The position numbers and the translations under genes are program-made. Under the pieces are notes generated by a model. The model had not been told where the DNA came from, did no database searches, and saw nothing but the letters and a program-made list of their open reading frames with translations. From Acholoe squamosa (taxonomy: Eukaryota; Annelida; Polychaeta; Phyllodocida; Polynoidae): DNA of 64,000 bases. The stretch is from NCBI GenBank assembly GCA_949317995.1, contig OX439044.1:48936166-49000165 (forward strand), written 5' to 3'. Below are positions 11,149 to 23,630 of this stretch, in pieces (the first letter of the stretch is position 1; every line of letters starts with the position of its first letter).

Positions 11149-12277
11149 ACATCAGCCCTGTGGATCTGTCTGGGGCAGTCCGGGTGGGTGGGTCCAGGTC
11201 AAGCCATCCGGGTGAGGTCAGGTATGTCATGTTAGACCTATTCCAGATGAGGGGAGATATTTGGGGAAAGGTTACGGGAAGGTTAGATGGGAGGAAAGGC
11301 TATGGAGAGAACAGACCATGACACATATACAAATTCCAGACCCGGAAAAAAACGAGGCATTAAAAGTAAAGACTTTTCTTGGATTTGCCATTGATAGGTT
11401 CTGGGGGTATGTCCCTGAGGAAAATTTTGAATATTGAGAAGTCAAATGGTGCATTTTGGTGCTTTTTGAGGATGGCTGATGCCCTTTTATCCAAATATTT
11501 CTAAGACCCCCCATATGAATGGTAAAATGATATCTCATGGTATCTGGACAAAGATTGACCCTGACAGAGAAAACTGAAAAAAAACTTGAGACATGTGCAT
11601 GTATGCATGAGCCATCTGTGACAGGGGTCACACATACAACAGGGCTCTCAAGTTCTAGTGGAGCCAAAGAGTGAAACTTTTCCCTGAAGCTTGGCATTTT
11701 CTAAAGTTTCCGAGATTCATTGAAATAAATTCAGTTCCAGGGGGTTTGGGGGTATGGCCCCAAGAAAATTTTGAGAAACATGGAGGTTTATTTGTTGATT
11801 TTTAGAGCATTTTGGTACATCAAACCGAGGACGGATGCTCAAGTTCACTATACAAGTATATACTGAAATTACAAAGTCTTAAATGTGTGAGAAACAGGCT
11901 CCTCAGCATGAGAGAGTGAGACAATCCCCAAATGCGTGAGACTCATGCCAGATGCGTGAGTGTTGAGAGCTCTGCGTAAATCTTGTTGGAAGTATGATTC
12001 CCCTGAAAATTTTTGAAGTTTTAGAAAGAAATCAGTGCAATCTGATGCATTGTAGACTTATCAGTATACACTTTGTCCTTCTGCAAGTAATATTTTGAGA
12101 AAGTGTCCCCACTACTTTTCAAAGTGGGTATTCATGGCAGGTCACATCAATTTGTGACACCCCCCCCCCGTCAAGAGCAGTCAAAATACCCCCCCCCCTC
12201 ATGAGGGGTCAAAATATTTTATGACCCACCTCAAACTCACCAACCCCCCCTGTTGTTAAAAAATGAACACTCCCTTA

Positions 12278-13773
12278 TATTTTGACAAAGGCTATGGGCC
12301 TACATCTATAGAAAAACAAAATATTATAAACAAAAATTCAATTCAATTACATTTATATAGAGAAATATCAGTCATCAATTTTACATATTAACATGTTTTA
12401 GCCTACAGTGTCGGCAATACCACATTAAAAAAACCTCTCAGAAGATGTAACAATTGTAGCAAATCCCAAGGTACTAAAACAATGGACCCACTTCAATTGA
12501 AAGCATCTGCCTTTGGTCAGTCGAGCATATCGGCTTTTGAGCCAGCAGATATGGTTGGCTGATTTTGTAGATGGTTTCTATATGGACACTGATTATTCCA
12601 TGTAACGGCGGAGGCTACCCGCATACGTATAGCACATGGAACTATATGGTTCCATGATAACACCAGCATGGCACTCACATATAACTATGTTATAATATGC
12701 TTATTGTAGTGGGCTTGAAGTGCACTGGTTTAGTGAAAAATACATATCACGTTTTTTGCCATACCAGCTCTATTATACTCCCTCATATACAGGCCCGTAC
12801 CCCCCCCCCCCCATAAAAGAAAAAAAGTCCTTGATGTACGAAGGTAGAGACCACTTTCTCACTCAACTTCAATTATGTTCATCTAAAAAAGCAGTATCTT
12901 ATCAACACATAGTTTGTGATAAATCTCATACAACCCTCATGTAATAGGAGTAAATACCCTTATACCACAGTGCCCCGGCAATTTTGTTACCCCAAAGATA
13001 ACTATAGGGGGGGTGCTGAACTTTGGTGTCATGAAAGGACTCGCACGCTAGATGTATAACCCGCATATTTACCCTAATTCATTGTTAATCATATGCTGTT
13101 TCGATTGAGAATGCACACACTTTGAACTTGATGTGATATTAAATCATGACCATTGATAACTTGTAACTAGTCAGCTGCCCACATGGCTGTTTGCATGATT
13201 ACCAGTGTATGCCCATTTAACTAAGCATGAGTAGACTACCATGATTTATGATAAGCAGTGGTACTACTCTCTTTTGAAGAACATTCATGTATTGTTTATT
13301 TTTCGTATCACCATGCATATATTTCACAAATATACGAGATGATTAATTTCATAGTAAGTGATCGGTAATGATGTGTGATCTACATTTATTTATTGGTTTC
13401 AACATAAACGAATCTTACCAGCATCTCATACAGTACGTGGGTCCGTGGTCGTGGTCCTTCCGATGTGCAAATTTATGATTTCTACACCATTGTAAGATAT
13501 CTCTTCATTCTAACTAAAAGTATATACATTTGGCTTGACATATCCCCTTGCCATTTGCGCATGTTAGGTTGACTGGTATTTGATGGTTCAAAGGTTGCTA
13601 ATTATATGTTATTTTGAGCTGTTATCTGGAGATAAGTGGAAATATATTGGTATTGAGTCTTCGGAGGGGGGGGGGGCTCTGAAAAAGATTTGGCCTACGT
13701 AAAGTCACCCCCGCCCCCTTCGACTTTTAATTGGTACATCGCATCTCAAGCAATGGTGAAGTTAGTGCACGTA
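12278..13773. other. Intergenic, no gene seen
   Basis: Contains a TTCAATTCAATTACA stretch at about 12338, similar to common LINE 3' tails, and C- or G-runs near 12797 and 13670. No exon supported. Confidence 0.4.
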
Positions 13774-14660
13774 GGGGAAGGTTGCCTAATTTGGACCGGC
13801 TCCTAAATTGGACCACCCTTGTTTCCCCTAGTGGCAGTAATAGGAACTAGGTTCCAATGCTGCCATTTTTTAGTCAAGATCACTAAAGTTCCTAATAACT
13901 TCCAAAAATGTAATTTTCTGTAATTTTATACACATTTTTCGTGGAAAATGGTTTTTGGACCTCTTGATCTTATTTGCGTCACCACATACTTAAGCCCTCC
14001 TGGTTGCTAGGCAACATTTTTTTGTTCAAAATCCTTTAAAATTTTTAGATGTCATATTATACTTTGAGACTAAAATGAAATTTGATAAAAACCATTGTCA
14101 AGTTTTAGAAAAGAAATTATCAATGAGAAAGATGAAAAGTTGCCTAAATTGGACCAGCTTGAGTTGCCTAAATTGGACCATAGTTGTAATATTGGATCCA
14201 ATTTAGTTGCCTAAATTGGACCACCCGGTGGGGCCTATGCCTATTTTTCTAAGTTGGATCAACGTGTAACCTTTTTCTTACTCCAATACAGAGCAAATTC
14301 ACAGGATATTGATAGAAACACTAAGAGGACATCTGATATCATATATCAAAAGTTCTTTAGTTTTATATAATTTTCAATATAATGAAAGTATAAGGAAATA
14401 CAGAACAATAGTGCATTTTGGTCCAAATTAGGATACCAACTGGTCCAATTTAGGCAACCAGGTGCCTAAATTGGACCATTAGGCTTTCATTTTTAATTGC
14501 ACACCCTGACTAGAGAAATTCAAATTCCTAGATTTCTATGCTATGACCATAAAGCCATAAGGTACCATCACAAAATGTATACATTTTACATTCCAATTCA
14601 TAGAAATAATCACTGGACAGGAAAAAGTTCTTAGGGGGTCCAAATTAGGCAACTTTCCCC
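13774..14660. mobile_element. 887-bp inverted-repeat element with internal TTGCCTAAATTGGACC repeats
   Basis: Left end GGGGAAGGTTGCCTAATTTG is matched in inverse by the right end (CAAATTAGGCAACTTTCCCC), with TA on both flanks. The terminal motif CCTAAATTGGACC recurs at least five more times inside, in both orientations (13800, 14141-14225, 14430-14480). No transposase frame is visible, so it is non-autonomous. Confidence 0.75.
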
Positions 14661-15830
14661 TACTGCTCTTTATGAATGACAAAACAATAAAACATTCCAA
14701 TATCTCCGTGTGTAATCGTATGAAGTGTTAATATTTATGTTATTTTAGCTGAGTACACACCGACCAGTGTATATACTAGGTCTATACGTACCGGATATAT
14801 AGTACGCATTCAACAGACAAAGAAAACATAGAAATCAGGACAAAACTTGCCGACATGGCTGCTATCCCATGTCATGCAAAAAGAAAATACCACCCTCTAC
14901 AAATCCTACAAACCCATGGCCTTAATTGCATGCCCGACTCGTTATGGCCTTACTTGGCAATTATAAATAAATACAAGTCACTAGTATATTGTGTTAAGAA
15001 GTGTTTAACACGATTACTAAGTATTTGTATGCCCAAACAACATAATATTTTTGCTGCTAAATGGCGTAATATTATATCGGGCCACTCTATAACCTTGTCT
15101 CTCGCTCTGACCCTCTCTTTGTGCAATGCGAATACGCACGGTCTCCAATGTTCCATTTTGGAGGATATTGTGTTTTTGGGAACACACATTGGCCTATTTG
15201 ATTCACATGCATGCTATTCTTCGTGCATTTTGATCGAGGGTTTAGGATGGAAACTTGCATTTAAGAAGGTACATCCCGAAAGTCACAGAGGGAAACATAT
15301 TTTCAAATATTGTGACCCGTCCGGAGAAAACTTGCATCCGGGGGGATTTTTAGTTCTGCATTTGGCCACAAGAGTAAAACACTGACAAATATACCAAAAA
15401 ATGGCTTACATCAATTTTTTATGGGAAATTCAGTGGTATGCTCGGAATTATTCCTTTTCTACTAAAAATGTTCCAATTATGGAATACAAAATAGACATCC
15501 GTTGCCATGGTAACATAGATAATTGGCATATAATGGCAATTTCTGGTTGCCATGGAAACCACTCCATTATTCAAAATGGGAATTTTTGCCACAAATGTGT
15601 TGGATATTTATATAAGGAACTCAGAACCGAAAATAGACCCAGAAAATTCCCTCTAGAACCAATTTTATGATAACAAAATCATATTTCTTTGTTTATTTTT
15701 CCACAAAACTGTATATTTTGCATTATCACTATTTAAGCCACGATATAATGTATTTAGGGCTTTTGCATTTTTCAATTGCTCACACCGACATAGGTTTGGC
15801 AAGCAATTACAGAAGAACTACCGTAAACTC
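14661..15830. other. Intergenic, long open frame of doubtful meaning
   Basis: An open frame of 176 codons runs from 14855 to 15385 on the plus strand, and another runs from 15401 to 15670. Neither shows a recognisable domain, codon bias or homologous motif. I regard this as unannotated intergenic DNA, though a lineage-specific gene is not excluded. Confidence 0.35.
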
Positions 15831-16053
15831 CCGCGTAGAAGACGCGCTGCGCGTATAGGACGCACCCCAAACTCAGCAGAGGCATTTTCACGTATAAGAC
15901 GCACCTGTTAGGGGTGATTTTTGTCAATCCAGTACATTTCTATAGTAAAATTACCCCTCGTATAAGACGCACCCCAAACTTCAGTAGATCATATAAGACG
16001 CACCAGGCATTTGTTTGGCGTAGAGGACGCGTCTTATACGCGGGAGTTTACGG
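15831..16053. mobile_element. Palindromic MITE, family C, copy 2 (223 bp)
   Basis: Ends CCGTAAACTCCCGCGTAGAA and the inverse, flanked by TA. Repeated GTATAAGACGCACC inside. Among the best preserved family C copies. Confidence 0.88.
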
Positions 16054-16609
16054 TACCTGGAATATTTTAGCTCAAGATATCTCATTTTAAAGCACATGAC
16101 TTCAACTTTTAAAATCTATTTCCCCCCTGGATGCCAAAATTTCACTCAGAATACTCACAACTCACAGAAACATCTTTTTAGTGCGAGCTTTTTAAGAATC
16201 CTTTGTTATAGTATTCAATCAACAAAGAAAATACTCAAACTGGTGCTCTTCATAAAGAGAGCTAACTGATGCCGAGCATGTCCCAACGCCCCTCCTCTAC
16301 TATCGGGTGCCCCCCGGTGCCCCTTTAATACTTGGGACGGGTAGAGTTACGCTTTAATATCAATATTGACCCTTCTGTAGTGTCCACACGTGAGAGAGAC
16401 CTCTGTTATTATCTCTTACTGCCCCCTACTCTTATCGTACACCCGCATGTCCAGGGAGGCTGACAAACGATGTAATAGTCTACTCCTCCCCCTTTATGTC
16501 ATCTCAACTTATCAGCCTCCACCCCCCCCCCCCCACCCCAGCACACACCGAGAGGAAGGGGAGTTGCCATAAGGGATGGACACCAGCTGATCTGATCGTC
16601 TCACTTGCA

Positions 16610-17470
16610 CAGAAAAAAAAAAGTTCCAAATGTTAGTCAAATACGAGTCGAATTGTCTAACTTTCTAGCAATACTTAGTCAAAACGCCGTCTTTAAACAT
16701 CCCTTTTTTACTTAGTCAAATATGACTAACCATTAGACAAAGTGGCCAACTTGCCTTGGCTTGCCTGATTTTTACTAGGATTCTTTGGTTGTTTTGACTA
16801 AGTACACTACCTAATAGTTTCAATTCAATTCAAATGGTGAATGTGTTAAGCTCTATGTAGGATTCGCACCCCACAGGTCAGTCTCCTCATTTAGGAAACA
16901 TTTGAAATGCCTCACGTCATATTAATTTATAACCCCTGAGCTAAGTTACTCTGGGTTTACCAAAGAAGCAAATTCAAATGTGGGAATTATATTTATCTAG
17001 ATTACCACAGAATAGGTGTTTCTATCTGACTACCTATTTCATTTGACAAGGCATCAACCTATTTGGTATATTTTTGCCAAGTGTAATGTAAGATTGAATT
17101 TTGAAAGCCTCAAATATATGCCGTTCCTGAAAATCATCATAGTTTTAACATCCATGAAACTATTTATAGTACACACCCACCAGAACAATACTGTTTCAAG
17201 CCACGCTGCCATCCGGTGTGTAAAGGCAACACCATGTGTCTATCCCTTAGTCAAATTTACTAATGGATCTTGGTCAAAGTGACTAAGAAAATGACCAAGA
17301 TATGTCAGCTTGTCTGAAACTCCCAGCAGACACCATGTTCAAGATTGGGCTTGGAGAGTGAAACTGATTTGGGTAATCAATGTGAATAAGAAAACTTAGA
17401 CCTCCTTGGTCATTTGTTAGTCATAAGTACTAACTAGGAATAATAAATCACTTTGACTAAGCTTTCTTAG
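16610..17470. repeat. Region of scattered TTAGTCAAA / TTTGACTAA repeats
   Basis: TTAGTCAAA or its inverse, with variants, recurs at both ends (16630-16730 and 17250-17460) of an 860-bp stretch that is plain in the middle. Likely a diverged inverted-repeat element. The exact ends are not resolved. Confidence 0.45.
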
Positions 17471-19939
17471 ATACGTTTTTTTGTGTGTGTATTATGAGAT
17501 AGCAGTATGATGAGAACATAGTGCTTGAAGTGATGAACTATAATTATTATTCCAGTTTCGATCATGATTTGGCTTTTCATTTTCCTTTGCCTTTGAGGAA
17601 GTAGTTGTGACAAAATAAAGATGTGGATGTGTGGTATAAATGAAATGAATTACCCAAAGTCCATAAGACTGACAAGTAATTTCTACACACACTTTAATTA
17701 GGGTTAATGATCTATTCATTCTACAACAGAATTTGTTTGCGCCACATAGTATAAATCTCTATTCATCTCATATGATTTTTGAACCACAAATTATGAAGAA
17801 TCTGATAGAAGAAGCACTCATAAACAGATAGATGGTGACAAAAATATAGGCGATAATCATTCTACCACGTGCGCGCGATGAAATGTATCTAACTTTTTAC
17901 CCTTTATTTTTACCCTTTATAACATGTGTTTCGGGTTTTCTGTGCGGACAGGGATGATCCACAAACCGTATATTATTACATGTCTGAACGACAACGCTCA
18001 GCAGACCGTAAACAGTACAACATGGCATTACAGAGACGTCAGCATGGGGAATGGAGCGCAGTCTGCATGGGGGATAGTGCATAAGATACTACGAATTGGG
18101 GCCCCCAAATCGTAAAATGAGAGTCAATTTGAAGCTGCAAATATTTAATATACTGGTCGTGCCTCATACATTAGTGCTTGCAGTGACACTGCTCTACCAA
18201 ACTGAAAGGTGATTATTGCATAAAGGTCTGTCAAATACTACAGAATGTCCTCTGCGATTACCTCCTAAGACTTTTGCTTTCAAATCTTGTAGGGGCTGTG
18301 AGTATATATATTTTGTGAAATAACGCCCTGCACAACAGCTGAAGGCATTTTTTCTTTACAAATTAAAAGGAGAATACAAGTATGTGTTTACGTCCACAGA
18401 CTGAAAACGCGATGGTTTATCAAGAATCACAGCATGTTGCAAAGTTTCGGCACAGAATTATTCCTCTCCTGACTTTCATGGTAATTTTCATGAACAATTC
18501 GGGGAGTTCATAAGCAAACCCCTCCGTACTTTGCCAACCGAGGATGGTGTCCGCTCTGCATCGGGGCTATGCGCCCCATAGGCCTACTATAGTATTAAGG
18601 ATTTGTGATTCTAAGCTTATAAATGGAATTCTTCTGTGACTTTTCTTTCAGTGTTCCACGCCCTTTCAGGTTAAGCTTCGCCCATGTAAGAAGGGAGTGT
18701 ATACATGTATATATATTTTTTTAAAACCACCCTCAAACAATAGACCTGCGTCCACGTCACAATCTAACGGGCTTTACGTCTGGGTGTCTCGTTTCCATGA
18801 CCTTGTGACGTACATGCTTGGTTTGGAGGCTACCACTGACGCACGTCAACAGGTTTCAGTACGTCATGTATGATGAAGACCAGAAGGAGTGACCATTTTA
18901 ATAAGACATGGGGAGGGGGGGGGGCTAGATGTGTGTATTTTAGAAAGAAAGCACAGAGAGGGGGAGACTGGTTCTTCTTTGGGGGACGCTAAGAAATGAA
19001 AAAATATAAAAGAAAAGAAGAACATAGCATTACATGTTTTTGCACCATCTATATTGATAATGACCACTCCAGTTGTTCCTGGTATCTGAGGTGGCTTATC
19101 TTTTGGCCATAACCTTAGCCATTTCCCTGGTATCTTTGTTGGAAATAAAATGCATTTACAGATGTGCTCTCAGGTGATGATTCTAATACAATGTGCAGGA
19201 GCGTCGGAAGCAAGTTTTTATGGGGGGGGGGGGGCAGGGATCCCAGTTGGGGGGAGGCTTATACGCCCCTGAGTTTTTATGACATGATTCTGGTTTGTAA
19301 TAAAGAGAATAGTCGAAAACTTAAGAGACATTCTTAAGTGGTGTCTGTCTTCGGATGTAACAATATAAAATGACCAAAAGAACATGGTATATTTTTAGTG
19401 TAAACTAGCGACACGTGCCTGGCTTGAAGCCATGTAAGTTTTTTCCTGGACCCTACACACAAACACGACATATTAGTCCTTTTTTGGTCTCTACTCCATT
19501 CCGACAATGACATCCCAAATGGACATCACCATGTTGAGGCTGTAAGGGGAATGCCCAGAACACATTGCAATGATTTGCCTTGCTCACTGGAGCTTCCTGA
19601 ACGGTGGCTCATATATACCGGGGAAAGCTGAGGGGAGGTGGTGCATCTCCATAAAGCAACCCCCCCCCCCCTAAAAAAAAGAAGCAAAAAGCACAGAAGA
19701 AAACAATACATGTATGCTGTGAATGAAATAAAAAAATAAATAATGTAAAACTAAAAATAAGAAGAATGACCTCCAGGTGTAAAAGCTAGGATATGGTGAA
19801 CAAAAAGTGTTATAAAACCAGCATGACTGTTATGTTGGTGCCATCGGACGACTTGTAACCATCCAACCCTGACTCCAGGCCCCAAATTGCGAAAGCCTGA
19901 CCCACGAGTATCTATCTCCAACAACAACGATGACAACAA
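17471..19939. other. Intergenic, no gene seen
   Basis: AT-rich sequence with G-runs near 18909 and 19223. No splice-supported exon and no strong repeat found. Confidence 0.4.
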
Positions 19940-20104
19940 CAGTGGCGGATCCAGGATTTGGAAAAGGAGGGGGCGCGGCCCAAAAGGAGGGGGCGCACCC
20001 CCTATTTTTGGACAAATTTTGGGGTCAAATTTATGTACTTAAACTCTTAAGTACTGGGCAAAAGGAGGTGGGGCTCCCCCGCGCCCCCTCTAAATCCGCC
20101 ACTG
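19940..20104. mobile_element. Short hAT-like MITE (165 bp)
   Basis: Ends CAGTGGCGGATCCAGGATTT on the left and TAAATCCGCCACTG on the right, with GGAGGGGGCG repeats between. CAGTGGCG-type ends are typical of hAT-derived MITEs. I could not find a matching 8-bp target duplication. Confidence 0.65.
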
Positions 20105-20439
20105 AATAAAGTATATGGCCACACGTCCAGATTTCTTTCAACGCAGGGCTTCAACGATACTGATCTATTAGAAAAAAATGTCAATAGTTCACCTGTAGAA
20201 TACACGTGAACAATTGGATGTAGATCACTTAGGCTAAGTACCATTAGTATAATGTGCCATCATACTGGGAATGGGGACCTGCATTGAGGGCTCTTTTCGC
20301 AGATCCTGTCAAGTATAAGCCTCGGCCAGCGGCTATTAATACTCAGTTTAATACTCTGTCGGGCTGGAGGGGGCGAGCCTGGTCAAGTATCGAACGAGGT
20401 AGCAGGTTGTCCCATGGGCGCGGCCATTGCTGGAGCTTG

Positions 20440-20576
20440 TTAAAGGGGTGCGTCCACTGCCCACGGATGCACCATCCGTGGGTTTCATCTGTATCATTTA
20501 TCATTGATTCCTATGGAGAAAATGACGGATGAAGGGGGACGGATGGTCCATCCGTCGCAGTGGATGCACCCCTTTA
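20440..20576. mobile_element. Palindromic MITE (137 bp)
   Basis: Left arm TTAAAGGGGTGCGTCCACTG is matched in inverse by the right arm ending GTGGATGCACCCCTTTAG. A second inner palindrome is CACGGATG...CCATCCGT. Only one copy was recognised in the window. Confidence 0.7.
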
Positions 20577-21885
20577 GCAGAGAGATCTACTGATAAGACC
20601 TATCAGATGGGTACCAGTTCAGGTCCGTAACTAGGGGGCGGGTTCGTCGGTTTGAACGACCCCCCCCCCTCCCCCAGGCCCCTGATGGACCAAAAAAGTC
20701 CCACCCTAGCTAGCCTTAAAGTACACTTGATAAGCTACATGTCATTTTTCGCTAGCTCTGCACAGTTAATTATTCATTAATACGTAATCCCCTCTTTTAA
20801 CTTTGGCTATGCAGCTGCAAGTTGCACCTTACATGTACAATGTAAGGCGTAACCGCGCGCTGATGACAGGGCACACCTGAAACTCGTCTTTATGGCGCAC
20901 CTCTTGCGCATCCCAAGGCGCGCTGGAGTCCAGCTTTGCTGCTTGCCTATACATGTATAAGTATAAGCCGCGTCTTATAAGTTATACGCACGGTACTATA
21001 CAACTGAAGGGGCATAGTTCCTGACTGGTAGCTTTCTTTCTGTGGATGACGTGAGGTCATGACGTGCCGCCATGCCTCATGTAATACGTCCTTGATGGGT
21101 CTGTACCACCCGGGGTCTGCCGCCAGTGGATGGGGGACGCGTGCCACCCCTCCATGGGAGCTGATTCCTGTGATAACTACTTAAAGACGACGCATCATTG
21201 ACAACACGTGTAAGTCTACCGCCCAGACATCTACTTCTATATGTGACTTGAATACGGAAGATGGACATTTATGGGAGCATAAAACACCGAGACGGTGAAT
21301 GATAATGTAGATACCAGAGCCCCTGGAGAATTTAAAGCTAGGGGCTCTTAAAACCTGTCATAGTCCTGTGATAGACCTATGCGTCATACAATCATCCCAG
21401 CGCTGCCAAAATCAAAGATGCACGTATTACGGAACCTCACTAAAAAATAAATAAAAATCAGAAGTCGACTTTGTGTGTCCTCTTCACTCGGGGGTGGGAG
21501 GGGGGGGGCTCCCATCTCGACTGAATTTCTAGTTTTCCATGTCATTTTCACCATTAGGGCACATGTCGATTTCAAGAAAATGTAGTGTCCCCTGGGCAAT
21601 GTCACATGTTACTAACTTTCATTTTTTTCATGTCTATACCACCAAGCTCCACATCACAAGCCAATTTTATGAGGCCCACATCGGTAAGAAGTCCAATTAC
21701 TATACAGGGATCCATAAATTGACCACAGATAGGCTATATGAGGCAGCTAGGTCAGGTATGTTGAGCTTATCATCACTTGAACCAGGTCTCTTGTTGGAGA
21801 TGGACATCTCAACAAGAGCATGCTGGGCTTATCAAGATACTGGGGCACGGGCATGCTGGCAGGACCAGACGCGATGAGGTAAGTA
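20577..21885. other. Intergenic, no gene seen
   Basis: Fairly GC-rich for the window, with a C-run at 20661 and CpG-containing stretches at 20850-20930 and 21060-21140. No exon supported. Confidence 0.4.
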
Positions 21886-22252
21886 GGTGTCGATTAATTG
21901 TCACACTGCATGACAGACGATGCATCTTCACCTGTCAATCACAGAAGGGCCTATTGTTTGACCACGCCCTAATTGAGTCTCATTAACATTCTAATTGGCT
22001 GAATCCACTTCACTCCATGCCTGAGGGCTTGACCCCAGGGGGCTACTTAAGTAGTAACAGGTGTCTGTTGTCAACACACTGCTGAGCAGCTTGCGACAGA
22101 CATGGAGACCCCTGACCTGAGACCAGTATCACCTTCCACACCTCCTAGGGGTGACATTCTGAATGAAGCCATACAACTAGCACAGGTGGAGGGGTGCCCC
22201 CCAGGGACGCCCCAAGCACCGTCAGAGACCTTTTCTCGCCGGGTGATACACA

Positions 22253-23277
22253 CTATGACGATGGGTCTACCCAAGATGGGCAATATCCAGCTAGGAGTGA
22301 ACCAGTGAACTGCTACTTGCCTTCACCAGACCCACCTTTCATCACGCAGTACTTGCCTACTAGACCTGACCTGAATGGGCCAATAGTTCACACAAGTGAT
22401 CCCTCTACCTCAAGTGCAGTGAATGAGAGCAGCTCATCAGGAGTGGTCTATCACCCTACATCAATTGTGCATAGGTCTCCACAGCAGAATGCCCCACTGG
22501 CACCAATGAAGAGGAGCCACTCAGGCCAAAAAAATAAAAAGGTTTGGTTCCGGTCACCCGACCGACCTCAGCCAAACAGGGCCGACCTCCAACTTTTTAA
22601 AGAAATTTTTGATATTTTTCTACATTTTTTTTCATATTTTTCTACATTTTTTCCATATTTTAGGCATTTTAAGGGTTGGAAATGTATGCCTATATATTTC
22701 CTGTTTGTTTAATGCATTTTTTCTTGCAAAACACATCGTAAGCATGATGACCAAAGGAAAAAGTGATGTAGCGCACTTATGGGATCCATAATGTTACCGG
22801 AAACAAACCTTTTTTGGCCTTAGCCAAAAGGCTGAAACCCAGACGGCTGATACCGGTAACAGTTCAGAATGGGCCGTCCATATGACAATTACATTTTCAC
22901 CACCCCGACTTCAGACCCTAAAGTGGTACATTCTCAAGACAGAGATCACCAGCCTAGGCATAGGAGGAGCAGGGGTGAACCACCACTAGCTATACCTCTC
23001 TATGCCGACCAACCTGACCACACCCTAGTGGACAGGGAAAGCTACAGATCAGCAGAAGATCAGGAGATGGAGCAGGTGTTCCAAAATGCTCAACAGGCTC
23101 CCAGGCGAGCAGCTCACTCAATGTCGATGGGCACCAGCCAATAGAGTGATCATAGTGCTATAAATCAAAGCACAGTGATTTACTCCCAGAAATCTGGTAG
23201 TTCAGGGTGGTATTCTGACAACAGATCTGAATCAAACAGATCCATGGCCAGATCCGCAGTCAGATGAGAGGAAGGAC
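22253..23277 (+). repeat. Gag module, repeat unit 1 (holds a family F MITE)
   Basis: Begins CTATGACGATGGGTCTACCC and codes for a Pro/Ser-rich segment with THYDDGSTQDGQ and TRPDLNGPIVHTSDPSTSS. The same unit starts again at 23281 and 23631. This copy is interrupted by a MITE at about 22525-22820. Confidence 0.8.
22525..22820. mobile_element. MITE, family F, inserted in gag module 1
   Basis: Starts GCCAAAAAAATAAAAAGGTT and ends in inverse (AACCTTTTTTGGCC-like). The uninterrupted versions at about 23565-23590 and 23925-23940 read CACTCAGCCAAAAG and so show the empty site. A 3-bp CAG/TAG duplication is plausible. The insertion is younger than the module duplication, or was not copied with it. 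Confidence 0.8.
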
Positions 23278-23280
23278 ACA

Positions 23281-23630
23281 CTATGACGATGGGTCTACCC
23301 AAGATGGGCAATCTCTAGCTAGAAGTGAACCAGTGAACCTTTTACTTGCCTTCACCAGACCCACCTTTCATCATGCAGTACAAACATACTTGCCTACTAG
23401 ACCTGACCTGAATGGGCCAATAGTTCACACAAGTGATCCCTCTACCTCAAGTGCAGTGAATGAGAGCAGCTCATCAGGAGTGGTCTATCACCCTACACCA
23501 ATTGTGCATAGGTCTCCACAGCAGAATGCCCCACTGGCACCAATGAAGAGGAAGGCAGACCTGCCAAGTCACTCAGCCAAAAGACTGAAACCCAGATGGC
23601 TGATACCAGTAACGGTACAGAATGGGCACA
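23281..23630 (+). repeat. Gag module, repeat unit 2 (partial, 350 bp)
   Basis: A 350-bp truncated copy of the module. It joins directly to unit 3 at AATGGGC/ACACTATG. Over their shared length units 2 and 3 differ at very few positions, so this duplication is recent. Confidence 0.85.

Larger units (their letters stand above)
9345..12274. mobile_element. 2.93-kb element with family A ends and TTA target duplication
   Basis: The left end GGGAGTATTCATTATTTAAC is matched in inverse at the right end (GTTAAAAAATGAACACTCCC at 12255-12274). The match continues inward through ACAGGGGGG and TTGGTGAGTTT, about 45 bp per arm. TTA flanks both ends (9342-9344, 12275-12277). TWA duplication is typical of PIF/Harbinger, but no transposase is present. 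The interior has diverged direct repeats near 9480-9760, 9900-10090 and 11430-11640, plus a minisatellite at 10505-10800. It is a composite non-autonomous element, or two MITEs that happen to bracket other DNA. Confidence 0.6.

Noticed and set aside
14855-15385. 176-codon open frame on the plus strand
   Set aside because: Starts plausibly, but the protein has no motif I recognise and lies alone in repeat-rich DNA. Kept only as a remark in the gap entry.
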